Assembly (NCBI GenBank): GCA_017622815.1
Contig: JAGAQH010000018.1
Coordinates: 30,449 to 94,448, forward strand
Reading direction: 5' to 3'
DNA length: 64,000 bases
Source: Bacteroidaceae bacterium
Lineage (GTDB): Bacteria > Bacteroidota > Bacteroidia > Bacteroidales > Bacteroidaceae
Part shown: in pieces, positions 16,308 through 24,743 of the stretch
Layout: the number at the start of each line of letters is the position of its first letter
How positions within the stretch are numbered: the stretch's first letter is position 1
Position numbers and translations under genes: made by a program
Notes under the pieces: model-generated
Told to the model about the DNA's origin: nothing
Seen by the model: the letters and a program-made list of their open reading frames with translations, nothing else
Databases searched by the model: none

Positions 16308-17498
16308 ATGAAGATTCTTGTATTGAACTGCGGAAGTTCATCCATCAAATACGCGCTCTACAACATGACCGACAAGAGCGTTATTACCAGTGGCGGCATC
16401 GAGAAGATAGGTCTGCCCGACAGTTTCATCAACGTAAAACTCAACGGCGAGAAGCACAAGATGGAGCGTCCCATCAGCGAGCACACTGCCGGTGTACAGT
16501 GGATTTTCGAGGTACTCACAACCGGCGACTATGCCGTGCTGAAGAGTCTTGAGGAACTGGATGCCGTAGGCCACCGCATGGTTCATGGCGGCGAGAAGTT
16601 CAACAAGTCCGTTCTGCTCACCCCCGAGGTGATGGAGGCTTTCACTGCCTGCAACGACCTGGCTCCTCTGCACAACCCTGCAAACATCAAGGGTGTGAAT
16701 GCCGTTAGCGCCCTGCTGCCCAACATTCCCCAGGTGGGCGTGTTTGACACCGCTTTCCACCAGACCATGCCCGACTATGCCTACATGTATGCCCTTCCCT
16801 ACGAACTGTATGAGAAGTACGGCGTGCGCCGCTATGGCTTCCACGGCACCAGCCACCGCTATGTGTCACAGCGTGTGTGCGAGTTCCTCGGTTGTGAGGC
16901 AGAAGGCAAGAAGATTATCACCTGCCACATCGGCAACGGTGCATCCATCGCTGCCGTAAAGGATGGCAAGTGTGTGGACACCAGCATGGGTCTCACTCCT
17001 CTGGAGGGTCTCATCATGGGCACACGTAGCGGTGACATCGATGCTGGTGCCGTTACCTTCCTCATGGACAAGTTGGGCCTGGACACCAAGGGCGTTTCCG
17101 ACCTCCTGAACAAGAAGTCAGGTCTGGCCGGTGTCAGCTGTCTGTCCAGCGACTTCCGTGATATCCTGGCCGGTGTGAAGGACGGCAACGAGAAGGCCCG
17201 TCTGGCCAAGGAGATGTACACCTACCGCATCAAGAAGTACATAGGCCAGTATGCCGCTGCCATGGGTGGTGTGGACATCATCCTGTTCACCGGCGGTGCA
17301 GGCGAGAACCAGTGGGAGGTGCGCGAAGGTGCCACCGCAGGTCTGGAATACATGGGCGTGAAGATGGATGCCGAGAAGAACCGTGCCTGCCGTGCTACGG
17401 AGGCTGTCCTCTCTGCCGATGACTCCAAGGTGACCGTATGCTGCATACCCACCGACGAGGAACTGATGATTGCTCTGGACACCCAGGCCCTTTGCTAA
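16308..17498 (+). CDS. ackA: Acetate kinase
   Basis: 396 residues, the expected length. It converts acetyl-phosphate and ADP to acetate and ATP. ASKHA-fold signatures are clear: MKILVLNCGSSSIKYAL at the start, then HRMVHGG, FDTAFHQTMP, YGFHGTSHRYVS, HIGNGAS, DTSMGLTPLEG, GTRSGDID and LFTGGAGEN. It is downstream of pta and followed by a strong terminator, which makes pta-ackA a two-gene unit. Confidence 0.96.
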   Translation: MKILVLNCGSSSIKYALYNMTDKSVITSGGIEKIGLPDSFINVKLNGEKHKMERPISEHTAGVQWIFEVLTTGDYAVLKSLEELDAVGHRMVHGGEKFNKSVLLTPEVMEAFTACNDLAPLHNPANIKGVNAVSALLPNIPQVGVFDTAFHQTMPDYAYMYALPYELYEKYGVRRYGFHGTSHRYVSQRVCEFLGCEAEGKKIITCHIGNGASIAAVKDGKCVDTSMGLTPLEGLIMGTRSGDIDAGAVTFLMDKLGLDTKGVSDLLNKKSGLAGVSCLSSDFRDILAGVKDGNEKARLAKEMYTYRIKKYIGQYAAAMGGVDIILFTGGAGENQWEVREGATAGLEYMGVKMDAEKNRACRATEAVLSADDSKVTVCCIPTDEELMIALDTQALC

Positions 17499-17509
17499 GC
17501 ATATAATAG

Positions 17510-17565
17510 GAAACCGAGTGAAGGTAGTACCATTGCCGTATTGCCTTTGTTCGGTTTCTTTGTTT
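17510..17565 (+). terminator. pta-ackA terminator
   Basis: GAAACCGA (17510-17517) pairs with TCGGTTTC (17551-17558), with further partial pairing inside, and is followed by TTTGTTTT. Confidence 0.75.
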
Positions 17566-17605
17566 TCAGATTACACCTTATTATATAATATATAAAGCAG
17601 ACTCC

Positions 17606-18499
17606 ATGAACTACATAATAGAGAACGATTATCTTCGTGTAACCATCACCTCCTTGGGTGCTGAGGTTATAAGTGTCGTAAACAAGGAAACCGGCAAGGA
17701 ACTCTGGTGGAATGCCGATCCTGCCTACTGGGCAGGCTATTCTCCCATACTCTTCCCCGCATGTGGCGGCCTCTGGAACGGCGAGTACAAGTATCAGGGC
17801 AAGACATACAAGATGGTAAAGCACGGTTTTGTCCGCACCATGGAATTCACTCCTGCCGGCGAGCCGGAATACGGACGCATCAGCCTGAGCGTCCAGGAAA
17901 CAGAGGAGACCATGGAACAGTACCCCTTTGCCTTCAACCTGACAATAACCTATACCCTCGAGGGCAAGACCCTGACATGTAATGCCAGCGTTGCCAACCC
18001 CTCGGACACAGAGGTGCTTCATTATCAGATTGGCGGTCACCCTGCCATCATGCTGCCTGACTTCCAGAAGGATGCCGAGGTGGTGGGATACATGCGTCCC
18101 GAACCCAAGGAAGGCCTCAGCGTGGTACGTGCCAGCGAGCAGGGCTGCTTCGGTGGCGAGCGCTACTATGTGTCCCAGACCGAAGAGGGACTTATCCCCA
18201 TCAGCGTGGATACTTTCCACAACGAGGCCCTTATCTTCGACAAGTGGCAGGTGAAGGCCATGACATTGCTACGCACCGACAAGAAGACCGAGATATGCCG
18301 TCTTTCCCATGGCGCTCCCGTGCTGCTAGTGTGGCAGATGACAGACCTGCTGTGCCCCTATGTGTGCGTAGAGCCTTGGTATGGCATGCCCGACCGTATC
18401 GGTTACAGCGTGGAACTGGACATACGTCCTTACAGCCAGCATGCCATGCCCGGACAGGTGTCCATGCACAACCTGTGGGACATAGAGTTCTGCTTGTAA
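17606..18499 (+). CDS. Aldose 1-epimerase family protein (LacX-like)
   Basis: 297 residues in the galactose-mutarotase superfamily fold. Visible features: FPACGGLWNGEY, KHGFVRTMEFT (conserved His region), GGHPAIMLP (second His), and VEPWYGMPD with the conserved Glu followed by Trp. The pattern fits the LacX/YMR099C-like branch rather than classical GalM, so the substrate may be a hexose or hexose-6-phosphate; which one is not evident. It has no signal peptide. It lies 14 bases before the CstA-family gene and is probably co-transcribed with it. Confidence 0.82.
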   Translation: MNYIIENDYLRVTITSLGAEVISVVNKETGKELWWNADPAYWAGYSPILFPACGGLWNGEYKYQGKTYKMVKHGFVRTMEFTPAGEPEYGRISLSVQETEETMEQYPFAFNLTITYTLEGKTLTCNASVANPSDTEVLHYQIGGHPAIMLPDFQKDAEVVGYMRPEPKEGLSVVRASEQGCFGGERYYVSQTEEGLIPISVDTFHNEALIFDKWQVKAMTLLRTDKKTEICRLSHGAPVLLVWQMTDLLCPYVCVEPWYGMPDRIGYSVELDIRPYSQHAMPGQVSMHNLWDIEFCL

Positions 18500-18513
18500 A
18501 ATAATAATCCTGT

Positions 18514-19980
18514 ATGATAACATTCCTGATATGCCTGACAGCACTTGTCGTGGCATACTTCACCTACGGCCGCTATCTTGAAAAGGTATGCGAGGTGAAC
18601 CCCGACAATCCCGTGCCGTCAAAGACGCACTATGACGGGGTGGACTATATCCCTCTGCCCAGATGGAGGATTTTCCTCATCCAGTTGCTCAACATCGCCG
18701 GCCTCGGTCCTATTTTCGGAGCCTTGCTTGGAGCGGCATACGGTCCTGTGGCTTTCCTGTGGATAACGCTTGGCGGCATATTCATAGGTGCCATGCACGA
18801 CTTTGTGGCCGGTGTCATCTCCCTGAAGAACGCAGGCCTCAGTCTGCCCGAAATCATTGGCAAGTACATGGGCGAGGGGACGAGGAAGTTCATGCGCATT
18901 GCCGCATTGCTGCTTATGGTCCTTGTGGGTGCCGTATTCATGTCGCAACCGGCTGAACTCATAGCGGCCAACATTTCCCTTCCGTCGTTGGAAACGGCCA
19001 TGTCGTCGAATATGTCGTGGGAAGTGTTCGTGGTCATCATCCTGATTCTTGTCTACTACATCCTTGCCACCATAATGCCCATTGACAAGATTATCGGACG
19101 TATCTATCCCGTGTTCGGGCTTGCCGTCCTTGTTATGGCATTGGGCATCCTTGGGGTATTGCTCGTCCAGTCGGACAAGTACGTCATACCCGAACTGACC
19201 TCCTTCAGGAACTGCATTGCCGATGCCGAGAACTTTCCCATCGTCCCCATGCTGTTCACCACCATAGCCTGCGGAGCCATTTCCGGCTTCCACGCGACAC
19301 AGTCGCCCATGATGGCACGCTGCATGACGAACGAGACACAGAGCCGTTCCGTGTTCTACGGGGCCATGATAGCCGAGAGCATCATTGCCCTCATCTGGGC
19401 TGCCATAGCCATGGCTTTCTGGGGAGGAGCAGAGGGACTTAACAATGCCATAGCCGAGTACGGAGGCAGTGCGGCAAGAATGGTGAACACCATTTCGGTG
19501 GAGACATTGGGCAGTTATGTCGCTCCCTTTGTGGTTGTAGGAATAGTTGCCTGTGCCATCACCTCGGGCGATACGGCATTCCGCTCTGCCCGACTGATTG
19601 CCGCCGACATGCTCGGAATCTCCCAGGCAGGACTCACAAAACGTGTTCTTGTCTCCCTGCCATTGTTCGTGTTGGGAGTCTTCATCATCTTTGCCCTGCC
19701 ATTCCAGACCATCTGGAGTTACTTTGCATGGATGAACCAGACCCTTGCCACCATCACCTTGTGGTGCATCACGGTGTATTTGGCAAAGCATAGGAAGCCT
19801 GTTGTCATAGGCTTGGTGCCTGCCTTGTTCATGACATACGTATGCTCGTCCTACATATTCATCTCTCCCATGATGGCAGGGTTGGAAAACAGGACCTATG
19901 CCTACGTACTTGGAGGTGCGTTGACATTGCTCGTTACGTTGATGGTGACAATGAAAATAAGAGGCGCGTACAAGGAATAG
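18514..19980 (+). CDS. CstA-family carbon-starvation/peptide or pyruvate carrier
   Basis: 488 residues with about 12-13 hydrophobic helices. The CstA domain is recognised by QLLNIAGLGPIFGALLGAAYGP, GAMHDFVAGVISLKNAGLSLPEI and SGFHATQSPMMARCM. E. coli CstA is ~700 residues; this is the short form common in Bacteroidota and Firmicutes. Members import peptides or pyruvate, and the substrate cannot be read from sequence. A 17-bp-stem terminator follows 38 bases after the stop. Confidence 0.88.
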   Translation: MITFLICLTALVVAYFTYGRYLEKVCEVNPDNPVPSKTHYDGVDYIPLPRWRIFLIQLLNIAGLGPIFGALLGAAYGPVAFLWITLGGIFIGAMHDFVAGVISLKNAGLSLPEIIGKYMGEGTRKFMRIAALLLMVLVGAVFMSQPAELIAANISLPSLETAMSSNMSWEVFVVIILILVYYILATIMPIDKIIGRIYPVFGLAVLVMALGILGVLLVQSDKYVIPELTSFRNCIADAENFPIVPMLFTTIACGAISGFHATQSPMMARCMTNETQSRSVFYGAMIAESIIALIWAAIAMAFWGGAEGLNNAIAEYGGSAARMVNTISVETLGSYVAPFVVVGIVACAITSGDTAFRSARLIAADMLGISQAGLTKRVLVSLPLFVLGVFIIFALPFQTIWSYFAWMNQTLATITLWCITVYLAKHRKPVVIGLVPALFMTYVCSSYIFISPMMAGLENRTYAYVLGGALTLLVTLMVTMKIRGAYKE

Positions 19981-20017
19981 ACATAGTCGTTGCCTTCTTG
20001 TTGAGGCGTCATAATGA

Positions 20018-20068
20018 AATTTGCCTGGTCGGAGCATCGTGTATGCGTCTCCGATCAGGCAAATTCTT
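20018..20068 (+). terminator. cstA terminator
   Basis: A 17-bp stem with one G-T pair (20018-20034 with 20049-20065), a 14-nt loop and then TCTTTGG. Symmetry suggests that it could also serve lpxH on the other strand. Confidence 0.75.
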
Positions 20069-20170
20069 TGGTTGCCGGAGGGAAGTCGGGGTGGGCGTAT
20101 TTCCTGTTTGTGCAGAGGAGGGCAACTCTTCTTTATGGACATGGCTTTTGTCCTCTCCGAGAACCCTATT

Positions 20171-20320
20171 TTGTTGTCCTGGGTGACTCGCCCTTGTTGT
20201 CCCGGGTGACTCGCTCTTGTTGTCCCGGGTGACTCGCTCTTGTTGTCCCGGGTGACTCGCCCTTGTTGTCCCGGGTGACTCGCTCTTGTTGTCCCGGGTG
20301 ACTCGTCCTTGTTGTCCTTG
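20171..20320. repeat. 23-bp tandem repeat, six full units plus a partial
   Basis: Units start at 20171, 20194, 20217, 20240, 20263 and 20286. The consensus begins TTGTTGTCCCGGGTGACTCG and ends with CyC or TCC. Each unit contains the palindrome CCCGGG flanked by GTGACTC. Units are nearly identical, differing mainly in the last three bases. The array lies between convergent genes and has no spacers, so it is not a CRISPR. Confidence 0.95.
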
Positions 20321-20349
20321 AGGGCGTATTTTCGTGTTCGGCTGGTATT

Positions 20350-21207
20350 TTAGCCCTCGTAGTTGTCAAGTAGCATGTGCTCTCCGTCCCATACGGCATA
20401 GGTGTACTTCCTTATCCATTCGCCGAGGATGAGGAGGCGGGCCTGGCGGGAGAGCATAAGGTCGAGTTCTATATGTCGGTGGCCGAAGATGAAAAATGAG
20501 GTGGTGGGATGTTCGCGCAGATATTGTTTGGAGAAGATTACCAAGGGTTCGTTGGCCTCGCCCTGGAAAGGTTCCTCCGTTTCCATGTTGCTGGAAAGGA
20601 CATCGCCCAAGGCGTTTCTGGCTTCTCCGTCTTCGGAAACAAAAAGAGTGTCGCCGTTCTCGGCAACGGCATTCCTGCTATGCTTCAGTCGGCTTGACTT
20701 TGCCCAGCGTAGGCCGAACTCCATGCCCCAGTCGGCAGGAAATATGTTGCGGAAGAGCCATTGGCACAGTGGTGAATGGAAGATGGCACGGATGAAACGG
20801 AATCCCCGGCTTGGGTCGCCCAGTCCGTCGCCATGTCCCACAAAGGCGGTAAACGGGTTGCCGGAGGGGGATGGCAGGGATATTTCCATGGGGGCGGTGT
20901 GCAGGATTACGCCACACTCCTCATGTAGATAGTCAAAGGCCCACATGTCGTGGTTGCCTGTGAAGAAATGGATTCCTATGCCTGCATCCGAGAGTTCGGA
21001 GAGTTTGCCAAGGAAACGGGTGTATCCCTTGGGTATGACATTGTGGTACTCGAACCAGAAGTCGAAGATGTCTCCCAGAAGATATATGGCCGATGCCTCG
21101 TGGCGTATGGAGTCGAGAAAACGGCACAGTCTCTGCTCTCGCCCGCGGTTGTCGGCCGAAGCACGGCTGCCCAGATGGGCATCGCTGAGGAAGTATATCT
21201 TCTTCAT
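20350..21207 (-). CDS. lpxH: UDP-2,3-diacylglucosamine pyrophosphatase-like phosphoesterase
   Basis: 285 residues from ATG 21207. The calcineurin-like metallophosphoesterase motifs are complete: FLSDAHLG (metal Asp9 and His11), LLGDIFDFWFEY, FTGNHDMW, VGHGDG and FIFGHRH. LpxH hydrolyses UDP-2,3-diacylglucosamine to lipid X at the inner face of the membrane in lipid A synthesis. Bacteroidota members of this family are commonly annotated so, though biochemical assignment for this branch is less certain than for E. coli. It is the last gene of a minus-strand run after the MIP18-type gene (32-base gap). Confidence 0.83.
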   Translation of the reverse strand: MKKIYFLSDAHLGSRASADNRGREQRLCRFLDSIRHEASAIYLLGDIFDFWFEYHNVIPKGYTRFLGKLSELSDAGIGIHFFTGNHDMWAFDYLHEECGVILHTAPMEISLPSPSGNPFTAFVGHGDGLGDPSRGFRFIRAIFHSPLCQWLFRNIFPADWGMEFGLRWAKSSRLKHSRNAVAENGDTLFVSEDGEARNALGDVLSSNMETEEPFQGEANEPLVIFSKQYLREHPTTSFFIFGHRHIELDLMLSRQARLLILGEWIRKYTYAVWDGEHMLLDNYEG

Positions 21208-21239
21208 CCTGGTTTCTCTAATATAATGTATATGATGTA

Positions 21240-21569
21240 CTATAGGAAGCCCAGTTCCATCTTGGCTTCCTCGGTCATCATGTCTTTTGTCCATTCGGGC
21301 TCGAAGACGAGGTTCACGTCCACGCGCTCCAGACCTCCGATGCACTCCAGTTTCTGTCTGACGTCCTCCACTATGAAATCGGCGGCGGGGCAGTTGGGGG
21401 CTGTAAGTGTCATGTCCACCTCCAGCGTCTTCTCCTCTGCCTTTACCTCTATACGGTAGATGAGACCGAGGTCGTAGACGTTTACAGGTATCTCGGGGTC
21501 GAAGACGGTCTTTAGCAGTTCTATAGCCCTTTCTTCGATGGACAAAGTGTCTTGTATGTTGTTCTCCAT
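21240..21569 (-). CDS. MIP18/PaaD-type Fe-S cluster assembly protein (SufT-like)
   Basis: 109 residues from ATG 21569. DUF59 signatures: VFDPEIPVNVYDLGLIY near the N-terminus, and MTLTAPNCPAADFI with the conserved Cys, then a PEWTKDMMTEEAK tail. These small cytoplasmic proteins help mature iron-sulfur proteins; when fused to or next to SUF genes they are called SufT. No suf operon is adjacent here. Its upstream region contains a 20-bp GCATGC palindrome (21593-21612). Confidence 0.85.
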   Translation of the reverse strand: MENNIQDTLSIEERAIELLKTVFDPEIPVNVYDLGLIYRIEVKAEEKTLEVDMTLTAPNCPAADFIVEDVRQKLECIGGLERVDVNLVFEPEWTKDMMTEEAKMELGFL

Positions 21570-21592
21570 TATGTTTTGTTTTATTATGGGGC

Positions 21593-21612
21593 GGACGCGG
21601 CATGCCGCGTCC
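21593..21612. repeat. GCATGC-centred 20-bp palindrome (single copy)
   Basis: A perfect palindrome, GGACGCGG followed by CATG and CCGCGTCC, then CTAC. It is a single-copy member of the family seen in pairs at 31095-31160 and 63537-63602. Confidence 0.85.
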
Positions 21613-21689
21613 CTACTGGTGGGTGGTTGGGGGAGTTTCAGAGTACTCTGAGTTATCCGTTCACCGTTCACCGTTCATTCGCTCACCGT

Positions 21690-22373
21690 TCACCCGTTCA
21701 TCCTCCCCTCATCGGCATAGGAGTAATACGTGTCGTCACCTATTATAATATGGTCATGCAGACGGAGGGCCATGGTTTGGCAGGCCTTTTGCAGACGCAT
21801 GGTCAGGTCATCGTCCTGACGGCTCGGGTTGGGGTTGCCGCTTGGGTGGTTGTGGGCAAGTATGAGGTTTGGTGCTCCCGCTATGAGTGCATGGCGCAAG
21901 GCCAGGCGTATGTCTACGGTGGATTCCGATATTCCGCCACGGCCTACTACGTGATGTCCCATGAACTGGTTCTTCACATCCAGCAGTAGCAGATGGCACT
22001 CCTCGTGCGGTATGTCGCCCATCTTGGCACGGAAGAAGTCGTAGGCATCGGCGGAGGAACAGAACTTGGCCTTGGGCCCTTTGGTTTCAAGCAGCAGGCG
22101 CTTTCCCAGTTCCATGGCCGCCTGAATGGTGACGGCCTTGGCAGGTCCTATGCCGTTGTACTCCTGCAGTTCCTGGCGCGAGAGGGTGCCGAGGGCACGG
22201 AGGCTGTCGCCATGCTCGCTGAGAACCTTACGCATGAGGTCCACGCTGGTTACCTCAGGTGTACCGCTTCCGATGAGTATGGCCAGAAGTTCGGCATTGC
22301 TGACGGCCTCGGGGCCGAGGGCCATGACACGCTCACGCGGCCTTTCGTCGTTTGACCAGTCCTTTATCTTCAT
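21690..22373 (-). CDS. radC: RadC-family JAMM-domain protein
   Basis: 227 residues. The N-terminal part holds a helix-hairpin-helix (EYNGIGPAKA, 71-80). The C-terminal JAMM/MPN+ metalloprotease-like domain has LAHNHPSGNPNPSRQDDD with His174, His176 and Asp187 as likely zinc ligands. RadC was once thought to act in DNA repair; its true role is unsettled and it is often associated with mobile DNA or natural transformation. Here it lies among housekeeping genes, so it appears to be the chromosomal copy. Confidence 0.92.
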   Translation of the reverse strand: MKIKDWSNDERPRERVMALGPEAVSNAELLAILIGSGTPEVTSVDLMRKVLSEHGDSLRALGTLSRQELQEYNGIGPAKAVTIQAAMELGKRLLLETKGPKAKFCSSADAYDFFRAKMGDIPHEECHLLLLDVKNQFMGHHVVGRGGISESTVDIRLALRHALIAGAPNLILAHNHPSGNPNPSRQDDDLTMRLQKACQTMALRLHDHIIIGDDTYYSYADEGRMNG

Positions 22374-22405
22374 GTCGCCTTGTTCCTTTGCGCACTGATG
22401 CGTCC

Positions 22406-23503
22406 CTACTGATAGAAGTTGTCCTTGAAGGCCTGCAACTCCTCATTGCGTCCGCAGATACAGCGCAACCACCAGGCACGTATGAAACCGGTGCCGTAGC
22501 CAAGGAGTTGTATGAAGGAAGCCTTGATGCTGAGCAGGGCCACCTTGCACGACTTGTTTTGGAACAGAGAGTCGAAGAATATCAGTATGGAATAGAGTGC
22601 CGGGGGGACGAGCGAGCACGCGATGGCTATGCAGCCGAGGAGCACGCCAACATGGAGCATGTGGTCGTCGGCACCTGTGCCGGACATGCTGTGTATGCCG
22701 TATAGATTGGCACCGACCAACACGAGGCCTGCCACGAAGAGCAGTGCCAGGCATGCCATGCCTGCGGTAAAGAGGGCAGGGAGGAGGTGCACCGGTTTCA
22801 TGCTTCCAGGATGGCGCTTTAGCAGGTTTATGCGTGCAATGCCGCTGTTGTGCACCTGCTTGAAGAACTTCTTCATGTCCGTGCGGCGCTTATGCCATAC
22901 CCATGCTTCGGGGAACAGACGGCATGATGCCCCGCTCTTGAAGATGCGGATGCTGAAGTCTATGTCCTCGCCGAAGCGCATGGCCGAGAAACCGCCCAGG
23001 CGGCGGTAGAGGTCGGCTCGTATGCCCATGTTGAAGGAGCGCGGATAGAACTTGTCCAGTTTCTTCTTGCCTCCGCGTATGCCTCCCGTGGTGAAGAATG
23101 AGGTCATGGAGTAGTTGATGGCCTTCTGCACGGGCGAGAAACTCTCGTGTGCGCGGTCGGGGCCTCCGAAGGCATCGCATGGCTTGCGTGTAAGTTCGTC
23201 GTCCACGGCCTGCAGGTATCCCGGAGGCAGGACGCAGTCGCTGTCCAACACTATGAGGTATTCGCCTTGCGAGCGCTCGGCGCCGTAGTTGCGCGACTGG
23301 CCAGGCCCGCTGTTTTCTTTCTGGAAATAACGCAATGCCAGCCTGGAGGCGTGCTCGTTGACAACATTCTGGCAGGGTATGGCGGAGCCGTCTTCGACTA
23401 CCACAACCTCAAAGTCCTTCAGTGTCTGCACCTCCAGGCTGGCAAGCAGTTCGTCTACTTCGTCGGGACGATTGTAGACGGGAATTATAAGGGAGTATTT
23501 CAT
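22406..23503 (-). CDS. Family 2 glycosyltransferase, membrane-anchored
   Basis: 365 residues from ATG 23503, which starts directly at the GT-A strand KYSLIIPVYNRPDEV. Further GT2 features: VVVEDGS (nucleotide-binding Asp), NSGPGQSRNYGA, LDSDCVLPPGYL (DxD metal site) and GEDIDFSIRIF (catalytic ED). After residue ~240 come several hydrophobic segments that would anchor it in the inner membrane. The cytoplasmic GT2 domain probably adds a sugar to a lipid-linked or wall-associated acceptor; the donor is unknown. It sits between efp and radC. Confidence 0.87.
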   Translation of the reverse strand: MKYSLIIPVYNRPDEVDELLASLEVQTLKDFEVVVVEDGSAIPCQNVVNEHASRLALRYFQKENSGPGQSRNYGAERSQGEYLIVLDSDCVLPPGYLQAVDDELTRKPCDAFGGPDRAHESFSPVQKAINYSMTSFFTTGGIRGGKKKLDKFYPRSFNMGIRADLYRRLGGFSAMRFGEDIDFSIRIFKSGASCRLFPEAWVWHKRRTDMKKFFKQVHNSGIARINLLKRHPGSMKPVHLLPALFTAGMACLALLFVAGLVLVGANLYGIHSMSGTGADDHMLHVGVLLGCIAIACSLVPPALYSILIFFDSLFQNKSCKVALLSIKASFIQLLGYGTGFIRAWWLRCICGRNEELQAFKDNFYQ

Positions 23504-23662
23504 GTATCCAAGGTTCATTTCATGCACCTTCTCCTCGCCTTGCCATAGTCCGCATTCGGCTTGGCTATGGCCACTTGGCTTGTTGAAAAGGTTCAAGGCC
23601 CTCCCTGCCTTGCACCCGAACCGCTCTATGGGGTTCGGGTCAGGTATAAGGATGTTTCGTTG

Positions 23663-24229
23663 TTATGCCTTAACGCGGCCCAGGTAGCTGCCGTCGCGGG
23701 TGTCAACCTCCACGATTTCGCCCTCGTTGATAAACAGGGGCACGCGGATGTCAGCACCGGTCTCCAGCTTGGCGGGCTTCAGGGTGTTGGTGGCGGTGTC
23801 GCCCTTTAGGCCGGGCTCTGTCCACTCGATGGCCAGGTGAACCTTTGCAGGCAGTTCGGCATAGAGGATGGTCTCAGTGCTGGCGTCGGTAACGACTTCC
23901 ACGTTCTGGCCTTCCTTCATGTACTTCACACCGGTAATCTGGTCGGCGGGGATGTTTACCTGCTCGTAGGTCTCGTTGTTCATGAAAACGTAGTCCTCGC
24001 CCTCGGCATAGAGGTACTGGTAGGGGCGGCGCTCCACGCGTACATCCTCCAGTTTTTCACCGATGTTGAAGCGACGCTCCAGCACACCGCCGTTCACAAC
24101 GTCCTTCAGAGTGACGCTCATGATGGTGTTACCCTTACCGGGCTTGCGGTGCAGGAAATCGATGCAGAAATACAGCTTGCCGTCCATGCGGATGCATGTA
24201 CCTTTCTTAATGTCTTGTGAGTTAATCAT
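23663..24229 (-). CDS. efp: Translation elongation factor P
   Basis: 188 residues, normal for EF-P. It binds between the ribosomal P and E sites and relieves stalling at polyproline, which matters here because the tubulin-like protein has PPPP runs. The tip loop RKPGKGN carries Lys32 at the position usually modified. The KOW-like N-domain and the two OB domains (ending GSYLGRVKA) are complete. No modification enzyme gene is adjacent. It is divergent from rpmH. Confidence 0.95.
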   Translation of the reverse strand: MINSQDIKKGTCIRMDGKLYFCIDFLHRKPGKGNTIMSVTLKDVVNGGVLERRFNIGEKLEDVRVERRPYQYLYAEGEDYVFMNNETYEQVNIPADQITGVKYMKEGQNVEVVTDASTETILYAELPAKVHLAIEWTEPGLKGDTATNTLKPAKLETGADIRVPLFINEGEIVEVDTRDGSYLGRVKA

Positions 24230-24299
24230 ATATTTGACGTTTAATTGTTATGGATAATCAGGTTGTGCCTACACTATATCCGTGTTTATTTTTCACGTG

Positions 24300-24330
24300 C
24301 AAAGGTACAACAATTTAAGCAAAAAACAAG
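24300..24330 (-). promoter_or_regulatory. efp promoter (candidate)
   Basis: On the minus strand a TACCTTTG -7 element (24300-24307) is preceded by CTTG at 24327-24330 with a 19-nt spacer. Confidence 0.55.
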
Positions 24331-24346
24331 AAAAAAGCCGGAAAGG

Positions 24347-24378
24347 TTTGGTCATTTACAAAAAAGTATGTAATTTTG
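24347..24378 (+). promoter_or_regulatory. rpmH promoter
   Basis: TTTG (24347-24350), a 20-nt spacer and TAATTTTG (24371-24378) form a consensus Bacteroidota promoter 47 bases before the rpmH ATG. Confidence 0.75.
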
Positions 24379-24425
24379 CACCCCGAAACCCATGGTGTGA
24401 AAACAGATAAAAACAAAACATAGCT

Positions 24426-24581
24426 ATGAAAAGAACATTCCAGCCCTCTAACCGTCGCCGTGCAAACAAGCACGGTTTCCGTCAGAGAATGACCACTGCC
24501 AATGGTCGTCGTGTATTGGCAAGCCGCCGCGCAAAGGGTCGCAAGAAGCTGACCGTTTCTGACGAGAAGCATGGCAAGTAA
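24426..24581 (+). CDS. rpmH: 50S ribosomal protein L34
   Basis: 51 residues, highly basic. It begins [19 protein letters not shown] and continues [19 protein letters not shown], which are the universal L34 signatures. L34 is a small component of the large ribosomal subunit. The gene is preceded by a consensus promoter and followed by a hairpin with an 8-T run, so it is a single-gene unit. The usual dnaA/rnpA neighbours are not present here. Confidence 0.97.
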   Translation: MKRTFQPSNRRRANKHGFRQRMTTANGRRVLASRRAKGRKKLTVSDEKHGK

Positions 24582-24603
24582 GCAAGAGATTGCTTTCACA
24601 TAA

Positions 24604-24646
24604 GAGAAGAAGTAGGGACGTTTCCTTGCTTCTTCTTCTTTTTTTT
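24604..24646 (+). terminator. rpmH terminator
   Basis: A purine-rich arm (24604-24616) pairs with a pyrimidine-rich arm (24624-24638) and is followed by an unbroken T run. Confidence 0.75.
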
Positions 24647-24743
24647 GTGCGGGTTTGTCCGGATTTCCCGTGCTTTATTTGGAGATGTTGTCACTTATTA
24701 GTAAATTTGCATAGGAAACGACAATACATATCCGACATATCAC

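Larger units (their letters stand above)
19981..20349. other. Gene-free region between convergent cstA and lpxH
   Basis: It contains the cstA terminator (20018-20068) and the longest 23-bp tandem array of the window (20171-20320). Frames through the array repeat peptides on both strands but carry no recognisable domain. Confidence 0.75.

Noticed and set aside
18619-20142. 507-residue frame opposite cstA
   Set aside because: It runs through the cstA terminator and has no recognisable motif. The plus strand is a clear CstA-family protein.
20171-20320. CRISPR array
   Set aside because: Repeats are directly abutting with no unique spacers, and no cas genes are present in the window.
20166-20399. 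Repeat peptide (RVTRDNKGESPG type) encoded across the 23-bp array
   Set aside because: The unit length is not a multiple of three, so the frame shifts at each unit and peptide similarity is only a by-product of the DNA repeat. There is no conserved start.
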